Assembly (NCBI RefSeq): GCF_004116455.1
Contig: NZ_PDJU01000001.1
Span: forward strand, 310,001 to 374,000
Length of the DNA: 64,000 nucleotides
Reading direction: 5' to 3'
From: Arcobacter sp. F155
GTDB taxonomy: Bacteria; Campylobacterota; Campylobacteria; Campylobacterales; Arcobacteraceae
Under the pieces are notes generated by a model. The model saw only the letters and a list, made by a program, of their open reading frames with translations, did no database searches and had not been told where the DNA came from. The position numbers and the translations under genes were made by a program. Below are positions 45,639 to 54,311 of the stretch, in pieces (positions within the stretch are counted from its first letter, which is position 1; each line of letters begins with the position of its first letter).

Positions 45639-47747
45639 AGTGTTGACTTCTTGGGGAAGCTTTATGATGAAACATGCTCCTTTATTTTTATTTTCGACTT
45701 TGATTGTACCGTTGAAACTTTCTTGAATAATTCTCTTTGATATTGTCAATCCAATACCTGTTCCTTCTTTACTTCTTGTTGTAAATCTATCTTCAAATAT
45801 TTTATTTATATATTCTTCTTTGATTCCACCAGCTGTATCTTCAATTTCTATAACTATTAAACCTTCTTTTTTATAAGTACTTATTTTAATACTGCTATCT
45901 TCTGTTTTATTTTTTTCATTAAATTCATCAAGGGCATTATTGAAAATATTTAAAAGCACTTGGCATAATTCACTTTTGTATCCATAAATTCTAATATCTT
46001 CTTCAACATTGTTTATTACTTCAACTTTTTGTTTTCTAAAGCGTAAGAATAGGATTTTTAAAATCTTATTAGTACAGTCTTTTATAGTAAATTCACTTTT
46101 AATCTTATCGGGAGATAAAAAAGATCTAAAATCATTTGCCGTATCACTCATAAAGTCTACATTTTCTATAATAGTTTTAATATAGTATTCTCTTTGTTCT
46201 TCTGATAGATTTTTCATCTCTAGATTCATTTCAAGGGCTTGTGAAGTAACTTTAATAATACTTAGTGGCTGTTTCCACTGATGAATTATATTATCAATCA
46301 TATTTCCCATTTCTGCAAGTTTAGCTTTTTGTGCTAATATTCTTTCAGCTTCTAATCTTTTTTCTAATTCTTCATCTACTTTTTTCTGTAGTTGTTCATT
46401 AAGAGTTTTCATTGCAGTGATATCAATGGCTATACCTAAAATATATGTTTTATTAAAAAGTCCAAAGAAAGAGATTTTTATAATTCTTGTATCATAGTAA
46501 AGTTTTTTATTGTTTTTAAGTGTTATTGTATCTACAAATTTTATTTTTTGTTTTTTTAAAACATCATTATCTTTCTCTTTTGATGTATAAGGAAGACTTC
46601 TATGGGTAAACTCATAAGATTTTTTACCAATAAGTTGTTTTTTTGAAGTACATCCATATAGTTTAATTAATGACTCATTTACTAATAAAAATACTCCATT
46701 TTTATCTTTTAAACAGATAGGGAAGGGGATATTATTAATTAATCTATCAAGTATTTCCATTCTTATTGATTGGAAATATGCTCCTATGAAAACAAAAGGA
46801 ATTGAAAATAAAAAGATTACAACAAAGAAAAGAATTATATTTCTAGTTGCTTCTTCTATATAGGCATCATATAATTGCTCTTTTATAGAATAGATTATAT
46901 AAAACTTATTATCCGTTATATCAATAGAGTTTATATAATAAAGCAGTTTTTTATCTGAAACCTTAGTATTTTCATTTTCTATTAGTTTATATATATTTGG
47001 TATTTCCTCTTTTACTTTATAATTAGTTCCTCTTTGTGTACTCCAACTTTTGTTTTCATCTGGGTGTAATAGAAAATTGTTTTTATTGTCCATGAAGTAA
47101 ACATCAAAGGATTCTTTGTCTTTAATACTATCAATTAAATCATTTGCTAAAAAATTTATAATAATAATTCCCTCAAAGGAGTTATTTCTGTATATTGGTG
47201 TAGAAATTCTAATTGTAGGTTTAAAAGGAACCTCTATTTTCCCATGTTCTATATTTAAATCAAAATTAGAGATATAGAACTCTCCTTCCTTTAGATTCAT
47301 AGTTTTTTTAAAGTAGTATCTTTTAGCTTTGTTCTGTAATTTCTCAGCAATTTTTATAATCCCATTCTCTTTATCAATTCTAATTATTTCATTTCCATCT
47401 TTATTGATAAATCTTAATTGAAAGATATTTCCATTTGCTTTAACGAAATCACTTAGGTCTTCACTTAAATATTTTATGATGTTTTTTTCACCATTTAGAA
47501 ATCTTTTTAAGTCTTTATTGTCCTTTATAGTGTTTAAAACTAACTTGTAATGGGTTATTTCAGAGTTTATTTTTTTATTAGTTTCTTTAAATTCAGTTTT
47601 TGCAATATCTATTTTTGAGTAATAAAGCAATTCATTTTGCTTGTTTTGAATATATAAAAATACGATGATTGCTAAAACTGTGTTAATAATACCTATAGTA
47701 AGTAAAAAAAGAAAAGTGTTTTTTCTAATAGAAGTAATATAAGACAT
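45627..47747 (-). CDS. Membrane sensor histidine kinase with periplasmic sensor and PAS domain
   Basis: The 706-residue protein has a first helix near 15-35, a large dCache-like periplasmic region with DGNEIIRIDKENG (about 40-300), and a second helix (ILFFVVIFLFSIPFVFIGAYF). A PAS domain follows (PFPICLKDKNGVFLLVNESLIKLYG). A coiled coil leads to the kinase core, with His in IIHQWKQPLSIIKVTSQAL, N-box CQVLLNIFNNALDEF and G2 EGTGIGLTISKRIIQE. The HQWKQPLS form is frequent in Campylobacterota. The start is ATG 47747 behind AAGGAG; an upstream ATG lacks a ribosome site. No adjacent response regulator is seen. Confidence 0.9.
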   Translation of the reverse strand: MSYITSIRKNTFLFLLTIGIINTVLAIIVFLYIQNKQNELLYYSKIDIAKTEFKETNKKINSEITHYKLVLNTIKDNKDLKRFLNGEKNIIKYLSEDLSDFVKANGNIFQLRFINKDGNEIIRIDKENGIIKIAEKLQNKAKRYYFKKTMNLKEGEFYISNFDLNIEHGKIEVPFKPTIRISTPIYRNNSFEGIIIINFLANDLIDSIKDKESFDVYFMDNKNNFLLHPDENKSWSTQRGTNYKVKEEIPNIYKLIENENTKVSDKKLLYYINSIDITDNKFYIIYSIKEQLYDAYIEEATRNIILFFVVIFLFSIPFVFIGAYFQSIRMEILDRLINNIPFPICLKDKNGVFLLVNESLIKLYGCTSKKQLIGKKSYEFTHRSLPYTSKEKDNDVLKKQKIKFVDTITLKNNKKLYYDTRIIKISFFGLFNKTYILGIAIDITAMKTLNEQLQKKVDEELEKRLEAERILAQKAKLAEMGNMIDNIIHQWKQPLSIIKVTSQALEMNLEMKNLSEEQREYYIKTIIENVDFMSDTANDFRSFLSPDKIKSEFTIKDCTNKILKILFLRFRKQKVEVINNVEEDIRIYGYKSELCQVLLNIFNNALDEFNEKNKTEDSSIKISTYKKEGLIVIEIEDTAGGIKEEYINKIFEDRFTTRSKEGTGIGLTISKRIIQESFNGTIKVENKNKGACFIIKLPQEVNTLEN

Positions 47748-47831
47748 AATAAACTCCTTGTTAAATATAATAACAAGAAATATCATTAAAATAAGTAAAA
47801 AATATAATAAATTTATAAATTTAATCTAAAG

Positions 47832-48770
47832 TTAATTTGTAATGTAGTGAATATGCTCATCTAGTTTTTCAAAAAAGTTTGTTCTTCCTCTTCTTATTAG
47901 TTCATCTAATTCAAAGACACAAGAGGCTGCATCAAGACTTTTTAGCATAATAAGTTTATTATCAATAAATCTATAAATATATAATCTAGTATCAACACTT
48001 GAATTATTGTGTACTATAATTGAATAGTTTTCTATTAGATTATTAGTTTTTATAACTTCTTTAAACTTCTCAAAACTATACTCTTTATCTATATATCTTG
48101 CTTGAATATAGTAAACGTTGGTTTCTTTAATATTGTTATCAATATAACTATTTTCAAACTCAATAAACTCTGTCTTTAAAAGATTTTTATCATAATATTT
48201 GTAAGTTCCATCTACAAGTTCAATTTTTACTTCCTTTTCTTCTTCTTGTTGTGTATTTTGAACTGCTGTAGTTTCATTTGTATTTTCTATATTTATTTGA
48301 GTTTTTTCTTTATCAAACTCTATTATGTTTTCATAACCTTTGTTTTTTAAAAACTCTTTTAGCAATTCTTCAAATGTCTTATAATCAATTGATGAATCTT
48401 TTTTATTTCTAGCTTGTTTTAAAGAACCACTTTCTAATAATATATTGTAAATTTTAGTTGAAGTTGGTTTCTCTTCTTGTGTTAAATAATGAGCAATAGA
48501 TTTTATATTTCTAAAAAGTAGGGTATTCAATAAACCTTTTTCATACTCTTCTTTTAAATATTTTTTACAATAGTTTTCATAGGCACTTCTTGAAATCTCT
48601 TCAATCTCTTTTGAATAAAGTTCTATTTGTTTTTTAGTTGATAATCCAGAAAATAATAGTTTTTTTACATAATTAAGGTTTTGAAGGAATCTATCTTTCT
48701 TTGAAAACAGGGTGTGTTCAGTATCTAAACATGAAACTAAGTCATTAAAAATCTTTTCTTTATCATTCAT
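47832..48770 (-). CDS. Hypothetical cytosolic protein behind a repeat-rich promoter
   Basis: The 312-residue protein is acidic, with no signal or membrane helix. Residues 1-110 are helical (DKEKIFNDLVSCLDTEHTLFSK, TKKQIELYSKEIEEISRSAYENYCKKY). The middle holds a Glu/Thr-rich linker (ENTNETTAVQNTQQEEEKEVK, near 180). The C-terminal part has strands (GTYKYYDKNLLK, NVYYIQARYID, TRLYIYRFIDNKLIMLKSL). I do not recognise it. An exact 21-bp repeat lies just upstream. The C-terminal FDELDELIRRGR-type end contains 'LDELIRRGRTNFFEKLDEHIH'. Its role is unknown. Confidence 0.65.
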   Translation of the reverse strand: MNDKEKIFNDLVSCLDTEHTLFSKKDRFLQNLNYVKKLLFSGLSTKKQIELYSKEIEEISRSAYENYCKKYLKEEYEKGLLNTLLFRNIKSIAHYLTQEEKPTSTKIYNILLESGSLKQARNKKDSSIDYKTFEELLKEFLKNKGYENIIEFDKEKTQINIENTNETTAVQNTQQEEEKEVKIELVDGTYKYYDKNLLKTEFIEFENSYIDNNIKETNVYYIQARYIDKEYSFEKFKEVIKTNNLIENYSIIVHNNSSVDTRLYIYRFIDNKLIMLKSLDAASCVFELDELIRRGRTNFFEKLDEHIHYITN

Positions 48771-48788
48771 TTTTACTTCTTTTTTAAT

Positions 48789-48842
48789 TTAAACTTATAT
48801 AAAACTATATAGTAACTATTATTAAACTTATATAAAACTATA
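48789..48842. repeat. Exact 21-bp direct repeat, 33-bp period
   Basis: The same 21-base unit, starting TTAAACTTAT and ending AAAACTATA, lies at 48789-48809 and at 48822-48842. It starts 19 bases upstream of the gene ending at 48770. The period is three helical turns, so both copies face the same side of the DNA, as in an operator. The rest of 48771-49030 is A/T-rich, apart from the HU terminator. Confidence 0.7.
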
Positions 48843-48976
48843 ATATATCTATATAATTTAATATTTTTTATGAAAATAGAAGTTATTTTAAAAGTGTGAA
48901 GTGATAAATTAAAAAAGAGTAAAAATAGAAATAGAATAAATAAAATAATTTTTTAGAAAGAGTGAAATTTAGGCAT

Positions 48977-49007
48977 AAAAAAAGGATCCATCCTAAGATG
49001 AACCCTT
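48977..49007 (-). terminator. Terminator after the HU gene
   Basis: Read leftward, AAGGGTTCAT and ATGGATCCTT form a 10-bp stem with two G-U pairs and loop CTTAGG, followed by a T-run. Confidence 0.85.
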
Positions 49008-49030
49008 CATAAGTTGAATAGAAAGTAAAA

Positions 49031-49306
49031 TTACTTAGCTACAGCTTCTTTTAAAGCTTTACCAACTTTGAATTTTGCTACAGTTGTTGCAGGAACTTTA
49101 ACAGTTTTGTCTGTTCCAGGAACTTTTGCAGTTCTTTCAGCTCTATCAGCTGTTGTAAATGTTCCAAATCCAATAAAACTAACAGATTCTCTTTTTACTA
49201 AAGTTTCTGTAACAGTTTCTAATACTGCATCAACAGCACCCTTCGCATCTTTCTTAGAAAGACCAGCTTTTGCAGCAACTGCATCAATAAATTCAGCTTT
49301 GTTCAT
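49031..49306 (-). CDS. hup: HU/IHF-type histone-like DNA-binding protein
   Basis: The product is 91 residues with the complete HU pattern: MNKAEFIDAVAAKAGLSKKDAKGAVDAVLETVTETL, then VSFIGFGTFTTADRAERTAKVPGTDKTVKVPATTVAKFKVGKALKEAV. The beta-arm is present (R-T-A-K-V-P-G-T) but its usual 'GRNP' motif is replaced by 'VPGTDK'. HU bends and packs DNA as a dimer. It is monocistronic with a GGAG ribosome site and a clear terminator. Confidence 0.95.
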   Translation of the reverse strand: MNKAEFIDAVAAKAGLSKKDAKGAVDAVLETVTETLVKRESVSFIGFGTFTTADRAERTAKVPGTDKTVKVPATTVAKFKVGKALKEAVAK

Positions 49307-49420
49307 AGACGAACTCCTTGTGTAAGATAAAAATTTAATAAACTTTATAGTAACTAACCTTTAAAATAGCTAAAAAAGCTGATATATTGGGGTTAAAATG
49401 CTATAAAATTTAACTATTTA

Positions 49421-49999
49421 TTATTTATATGTTGATTTTATACTTAAAAGTCGACAAGAATTCTCTAGAATTGCGATTCTTTTTACAAGATTATTGATAT
49501 CCCTGTCATAAACGTATGTACCAACACCTTTAATAACAATTATATGTTCTTGTGACTCTTTTAAGTATTTTGTTATCTCTAGAGCATTTCTATCATACCA
49601 TGAATCAAAATCTCCAGGGTCATATACTTTTATCTTAGAAAATTCTGTTTTCCCAAAATAATCATCAAAAATAATCTCATCATGTTCAAAGGTATAAGCA
49701 GTCGTATAGATTGGCATTCCAAATGCAATATATTTTGCTTCATGTATATTATTATATATAGTTGCATGAATTTCTGATTCAATACTAGCAACATTCCATC
49801 TATAATCTCTTTTATTCATATTAAGCTTACATAATGATTTTTCTGTCATTTCATCAAAGATTGCATCAGAAGTATTAATAATAAATGTATTATGGTCTAC
49901 TTTTGAAGATATTGCACCATGATAGATACCAAAGAAATTTTTTCTAAACATTGTTAAAGATAAGTCACTTAAAAGTTTAACTGTATTTGGGTCTATCAT
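49421..49999 (-). CDS. Class II aldolase/adducin family protein
   Basis: The 192-residue protein resembles the class II aldolase fold: MFRKNFFGIYHGAISSKVDHNTFIINTSDAIFDEMTEKSLCKL, SIESEIHATIYNNIHEAKYIAFGMPIYTTAYTF, and IIVIKGVGTYVYDRDINNLVKRIAILENSCRLL. The typical 'HTH' metal-binding triad is not evident ('HATI' holds one His), so it may not be an active aldolase. Its role is unknown. It is divergent from rsmH. Confidence 0.7.
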   Translation of the reverse strand: MIDPNTVKLLSDLSLTMFRKNFFGIYHGAISSKVDHNTFIINTSDAIFDEMTEKSLCKLNMNKRDYRWNVASIESEIHATIYNNIHEAKYIAFGMPIYTTAYTFEHDEIIFDDYFGKTEFSKIKVYDPGDFDSWYDRNALEITKYLKESQEHIIVIKGVGTYVYDRDINNLVKRIAILENSCRLLSIKSTYK

Positions 50000-50060
50000 T
50001 TTAAAAAACCTTAAATAATTTTTTCGCTATTATACATAAAAACTACTAAGGACAAATTTA

Positions 50061-50963
50061 ATGCAAATTCCCCATATTCCAGTGCTTTTTCAAGAGACTT
50101 TAGATGCTTTTGAAGATATAAATGATGGATATATTATTGATTGTACTACTGGTTATGGTGGCCATAGTGAAGGATTGTTAAAACAATATCCAAATATAAA
50201 GCTAATATGTAATGACCAAGATGATGAAGCTTTAGCATTTTCAAGTAATAGATTAAAAGAGTTTGAAGATAGAGTTACTTTTAATAAAGGAAACTTTGAG
50301 CATGTTATTGAAAAGTTTAAAAATGAGAATATAAAAGGTATTTTAGCTGATATTGGTGTTTCTTCTTTGCAATTAGATAAAGAAGATAGAGGTTTTGGTT
50401 TTGAAAGTTCAGTTTTAGATATGAGAATGAATCAAAACCAATCTTTAGATGCCTCTGTTGTTGTAAATACTTACTCTCAACATGAACTAGAAAGAGTATT
50501 AAAAGAGTATGGAGAAGTAAGAGAGTATAAAAAGGTTGCTTCTTTAATTGTAAATAATAGACCATTTTCATCTGCAAAAGAGTTATCAACTCTTTTATCA
50601 AAAAAAATGCACAAAGGAAAAATTCACCCTGCAACACTTCCTTTTCAAGGTATTAGAATAGAAGTAAATGATGAGCTTGGAGTTCTTGAAAGACTTTTTG
50701 ATTCAATAGAGAGTGCAAACCTTAAAGACTGTACTATTGCGATTATCTCTTTTCACTCTTTAGAAGATAGAATTGTTAAAAACTATTTTAAAAAATGGAG
50801 TAAATCTTGTATTTGTCCAAATGATGCATTTAGATGTACTTGTGGAAATAATCACTCTTTAGGTAAGATAATTACAAGAAAACCAGTTATTCCTACAAAA
50901 GAGGAAATAAAACAAAACCCCCGAAGTAGAAGTTCAAAATTAAGGATTTTCAAATTTGATTAA
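50061..50963 (+). CDS. rsmH: 16S rRNA (cytosine-1402-N4) methyltransferase RsmH
   Basis: The 300-residue protein has the family's opening HIPVLFQETLDAF, SAM motif IIDCTTGYGGHSEGLL, ILADIGVSSLQLDKEDRGFGF, then MRMNQNQSLDASVVVNTYSQ. It also has LPFQGIRIEVNDELGVLE, CTIAIISFHSLEDRIVKNYF and the zinc-like CICPNDAFRCTC, ending NPRSRSSKLRIFK. It methylates C1402 of 16S rRNA. In most bacteria the next gene in the division cluster is ftsL, and that holds here. The downstream gene starts inside its last codons. Confidence 0.96.
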   Translation: MQIPHIPVLFQETLDAFEDINDGYIIDCTTGYGGHSEGLLKQYPNIKLICNDQDDEALAFSSNRLKEFEDRVTFNKGNFEHVIEKFKNENIKGILADIGVSSLQLDKEDRGFGFESSVLDMRMNQNQSLDASVVVNTYSQHELERVLKEYGEVREYKKVASLIVNNRPFSSAKELSTLLSKKMHKGKIHPATLPFQGIRIEVNDELGVLERLFDSIESANLKDCTIAIISFHSLEDRIVKNYFKKWSKSCICPNDAFRCTCGNNHSLGKIITRKPVIPTKEEIKQNPRSRSSKLRIFKFD

Positions 50964-51225
50964 ACTTAACCCTAAAAATTCTCTTTTAATAGTATTAGGT
51001 ACCTTAGCATTAGGTCTTATACTATTTTTTCCAAAGATTTTTTTAGCAAATAATATATATTATGTTAGTAAAGATATTAATAAACTTTATGCCCATTATA
51101 TCTCTTTAAAAGAGGAAAATAAGTTTTTGGCTCAACAATTAGAAGATATGAAGTTTAAAAATCAAATTGAAGACTCTTTAATAATATATTCAATAGAAGA
51201 AGCTTATGATAAAAACAATAATTGA
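50956..51225 (+). CDS. ftsL: FtsL-like small division protein
   Basis: The product is 89 residues with one membrane helix (about 9-31, SLLIVLGTLALGLILFFPKIFLA). A periplasmic leucine-zipper-like coiled coil follows (YYVSKDINKLYAHYISLKEENKFLAQQLEDMKF). This is the FtsL/FtsB-type layout, and it follows rsmH directly. Start TTG 50956 lies inside the end of rsmH (8-base overlap). Sequence identity in this family is low, so the call rests on topology and position. Confidence 0.6.
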   Translation: MIKLNPKNSLLIVLGTLALGLILFFPKIFLANNIYYVSKDINKLYAHYISLKEENKFLAQQLEDMKFKNQIEDSLIIYSIEEAYDKNNN

Positions 51226-54200
51226 GTTCGCACTTAGAAAACCTATATTAAACCACTTTTTACTCTTCTTTTTATTAGTACTTTCAGTTTTTGCATATTT
51301 TAAAATACCAAAAGAGATTTTTCCTCCTGCTTCACTTGATGCCGTTGCTATTACTGGAACTTATGCAGGAGCAAGTTCTGATTTACTTGACAAAATGGCA
51401 GTTGAGGATTTAGAAGATGAACTTGTATCTTTAGAAGAAGCAAGTGACATTACCTCTATAGTTAAAAATGGATTTTTTTCTATAAATATAAAGTTAAAAA
51501 GAGGCTTTGAAGCTTCTGATGTACTTGATGATGTAAAAGATATAGTTACAAAAACAAAAGTAAATCTTCCAAGTGATATGGATGAACCTATAGTAAAAGA
51601 AGTAATAGGTGAGATCCCTTTAATTACAGTTGTTATTTATGGTGAAGATTCTAAAGAGAAACTTCTTGATGTAGCAGATGATGTTAAATCAAGAATCTCT
51701 GCACTTAAAGATTTAAGTTCTATTTCTATTTGGGGAGATTCAGATAAAGAGTTATTGGTTAAATTTGATGAAAACAGAATCTTAGCTTATGGCTTAAATC
51801 TTCAAGATGTAGTTAACTCTGTTCAAAATATAAGCTCTATTTTTCCTGCTGGTATTATAAAAGATAGTACACGACACTACTATTTAAGTACTTTTAATGG
51901 TGAAAAAGACATTAACAAGATTAAAAATACAATAATAAAAATAAATAACCAAAGGGTTTTATTAAAAGATATTGCAAATGTTGAGTTTAAACTTGCTGAT
52001 GTAAATAATATCTCCCATTTTAATGGAAATAGAGATGTTTCTATTGGTATAAACAAAAGTGATACTGGTGATGCAATTGAGTTAGTAAAACAGATAAAAG
52101 AGATTTTAAAAGAAGCAAAAAGAGATTATCCTTCTTTATCCTTTGATACTCATACAGATACTTCTGTGTGGATTAAAAATAGACTTAATACTGTTGTTTC
52201 AAATATTTTGTTTGGACTTTGTCTTTTATTTATGGCCTTGTTCTATTTTATTAATGTAAGAATTGCCATTGTTATTGCAATTGGTATTCCAACTTCATTT
52301 ATGATAGGGTTGATTTCAGCAGAAGCTATGGGTTATAGTTTAAATATGCTATCTCTGCTTGGGGCTTTAATTGCTCTTGGTATGCTAGTAGATGAAGCTA
52401 TTGTTGTTGGAGAAAATATTTACAGACATATGGAGATGGGTAAAAATAGACTCCAAGCTTCACTAGATGGAGCATTAGAAGTTTATCCGGCTGTTTTAAC
52501 TGCAACTGCAACTACTATCTTTGCTTTTTTACCAATTCTACTTATGACAGGTGAAGTAGGGAAGTTTATGAAAGTATTGCCAATTATGATTACAATACTT
52601 TTATTATCATCTTTAGTTGAAGCTTTCTTTTTCCTTCCTTTACATGCAAAACAGATATTTGATGTTCACAAAAAAGAGAAAAGATCAGATAGAATTTGGG
52701 AAGTAAATAAAAAAATCTATAGAACTATACTTAGTTTTCTACTAAAAAGAAAATATTTAGCAGTTATTGTTATGGTTATTTCTATTCTTATCTCAACTGT
52801 ATTTATAGCATCACAGTCAAGGTTCCAGTTCTTACCAGATTTTGATTCTACACAACTATATATAAATGGTTCTGTTGGCGTTGGTAAAAAAATAGAGCAA
52901 ACAGAAAAACTTGTTGAGCAAATAGAAAGAAAGATTATTGATGAATATGATTTTGCAAATAATATTGACTCTATCTCTTCTGTTACTGGTATGAAACTTG
53001 ATGGTAAAAACCTTCCTCAAAATGAAGAGTTCTATTTTCAAATATTTGTAAATCTTTATGAAAGAGCTCCTCAAAATATTTTTGATAAATATATAAACCC
53101 TTATTTGTCTCCAAAATATGATGATACAAATATGATTAGAGAGAAATCAGCCCAAGAGGTTGAAGAAGAACTAAGGGCTCTTTTACAGCCTTTAATTAAT
53201 AGTGGAAAATATGAAGAGTTTAAAATTACAATACCAGGTGCAGGTATTGTTAAAAATGATTTAGAGTTAGCTATTTCAGGAGCAAATACTAAAAATGTAA
53301 ATAACTCAGTTAAAGTTATAAAAGATAAATTAAATGAAATAAATGGTGTTTCAAATGTAGCTGATGATATTTTAGTTGGAAATATAGAGTTAAAATTCAA
53401 AGTAAATGAGTATGGACAAAAGCTAGGTTTCACTGAAAACTATATTATCTCTGCTGTTAGACCTTTTTATTTTAAAGGCGCTTATTCAAAAATGTTTGAT
53501 GATAAAGGTATTGTTGAAGTAGTTTTCCAAAGTAAAAATAAAGATGAATTATCTTCTTTAGATAGATTTGAAGTTCTAATTCCTGGAACAGCTCAAAAAG
53601 TACTTTTAAAAGATGTTGTTACTATAGTTAGAAAAAATGCTCAGTCTCAAATTTTTAAAGAAAACTCTAAAAGAATAGTTTCTGTAACAGCAAGTATTAA
53701 TAAGGTTACTTCATCTGAAGTTTTCGAACAATTAAACCCAACTCTTGAAGAACAAAAACAGTTTGTAAATATAGATATAAAAGGGGAACAAGAAGAGAAT
53801 GAAAAGGTACAAAAGGAGATGGCACAAGCTGCTTTATTAGCTATTATTTTAATCTTCCTTGCTTTAATATGGATGTTTGATTCTTTAGTTAAACCTTTGA
53901 TTATAATTTCAACTATTCCTTTATCTATTTTTGGTGTTTTATTAGGTCATATAGTTTTAGGTTTACATATAACTATGCCAAGTTTAATAGGAATGGTAGG
54001 ACTTGCAGGTGTTATAGTTAATGATGGAATTATTATGATGGATTTTATTAAAAAAGCTAAAAATTTAGATGAGATGCAAGATTATGCACTTATGAGATTA
54101 AGACCAATTTTATTAACATCAATTACAACAATCTTAGGACTTGCAACTTTAATGTTCTTTGCTTCTGGACAAGCTTTAATTTTACAACCTATGGCAGTTG

Positions 54201-54292
54201 CTTTAGGATTTGGTATTTTATGGGCAACAGTTCTAAACTTATATTATGTACCGATGGTATATAGACTTATTTATTTAAGAAAAGCAGAATAG
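51206..54292 (+). CDS. RND-family efflux permease (AcrB/HAE1-like)
   Basis: The 1028-residue protein shows RND symmetry: a first helix (LRKPILNHFLLFFLLVLSVFAYFKIPKEIFPPAS), a large periplasmic loop, helices 2-6 with GIPTSFMIGLISAEAMGYSLNMLSLLGALIALGMLVDEAIVVGENIYRHME (the proton-relay Asp motif), and the mirror half ending LGIIWATVLNLYYVPMVY-like. It exports small molecules with a proton gradient. A membrane-fusion protein and an outer-membrane factor are not adjacent, so the rest of the complex lies elsewhere. Its start overlaps the FtsL-like gene. Confidence 0.93.
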   Translation: MIKTIIEFALRKPILNHFLLFFLLVLSVFAYFKIPKEIFPPASLDAVAITGTYAGASSDLLDKMAVEDLEDELVSLEEASDITSIVKNGFFSINIKLKRGFEASDVLDDVKDIVTKTKVNLPSDMDEPIVKEVIGEIPLITVVIYGEDSKEKLLDVADDVKSRISALKDLSSISIWGDSDKELLVKFDENRILAYGLNLQDVVNSVQNISSIFPAGIIKDSTRHYYLSTFNGEKDINKIKNTIIKINNQRVLLKDIANVEFKLADVNNISHFNGNRDVSIGINKSDTGDAIELVKQIKEILKEAKRDYPSLSFDTHTDTSVWIKNRLNTVVSNILFGLCLLFMALFYFINVRIAIVIAIGIPTSFMIGLISAEAMGYSLNMLSLLGALIALGMLVDEAIVVGENIYRHMEMGKNRLQASLDGALEVYPAVLTATATTIFAFLPILLMTGEVGKFMKVLPIMITILLLSSLVEAFFFLPLHAKQIFDVHKKEKRSDRIWEVNKKIYRTILSFLLKRKYLAVIVMVISILISTVFIASQSRFQFLPDFDSTQLYINGSVGVGKKIEQTEKLVEQIERKIIDEYDFANNIDSISSVTGMKLDGKNLPQNEEFYFQIFVNLYERAPQNIFDKYINPYLSPKYDDTNMIREKSAQEVEEELRALLQPLINSGKYEEFKITIPGAGIVKNDLELAISGANTKNVNNSVKVIKDKLNEINGVSNVADDILVGNIELKFKVNEYGQKLGFTENYIISAVRPFYFKGAYSKMFDDKGIVEVVFQSKNKDELSSLDRFEVLIPGTAQKVLLKDVVTIVRKNAQSQIFKENSKRIVSVTASINKVTSSEVFEQLNPTLEEQKQFVNIDIKGEQEENEKVQKEMAQAALLAIILIFLALIWMFDSLVKPLIIISTIPLSIFGVLLGHIVLGLHITMPSLIGMVGLAGVIVNDGIIMMDFIKKAKNLDEMQDYALMRLRPILLTSITTILGLATLMFFASGQALILQPMAVALGFGILWATVLNLYYVPMVYRLIYLRKAE

Positions 54293-54311
54293 TTAAAACT
54301 TTTCTGCTTTT
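54280..54311. terminator. Bidirectional terminator after the RND gene
   Basis: AAAAGCAGAA and TTCTGCTTTT form a 10-bp stem (12-base loop) followed by a T-run, between convergent genes. Confidence 0.8.
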
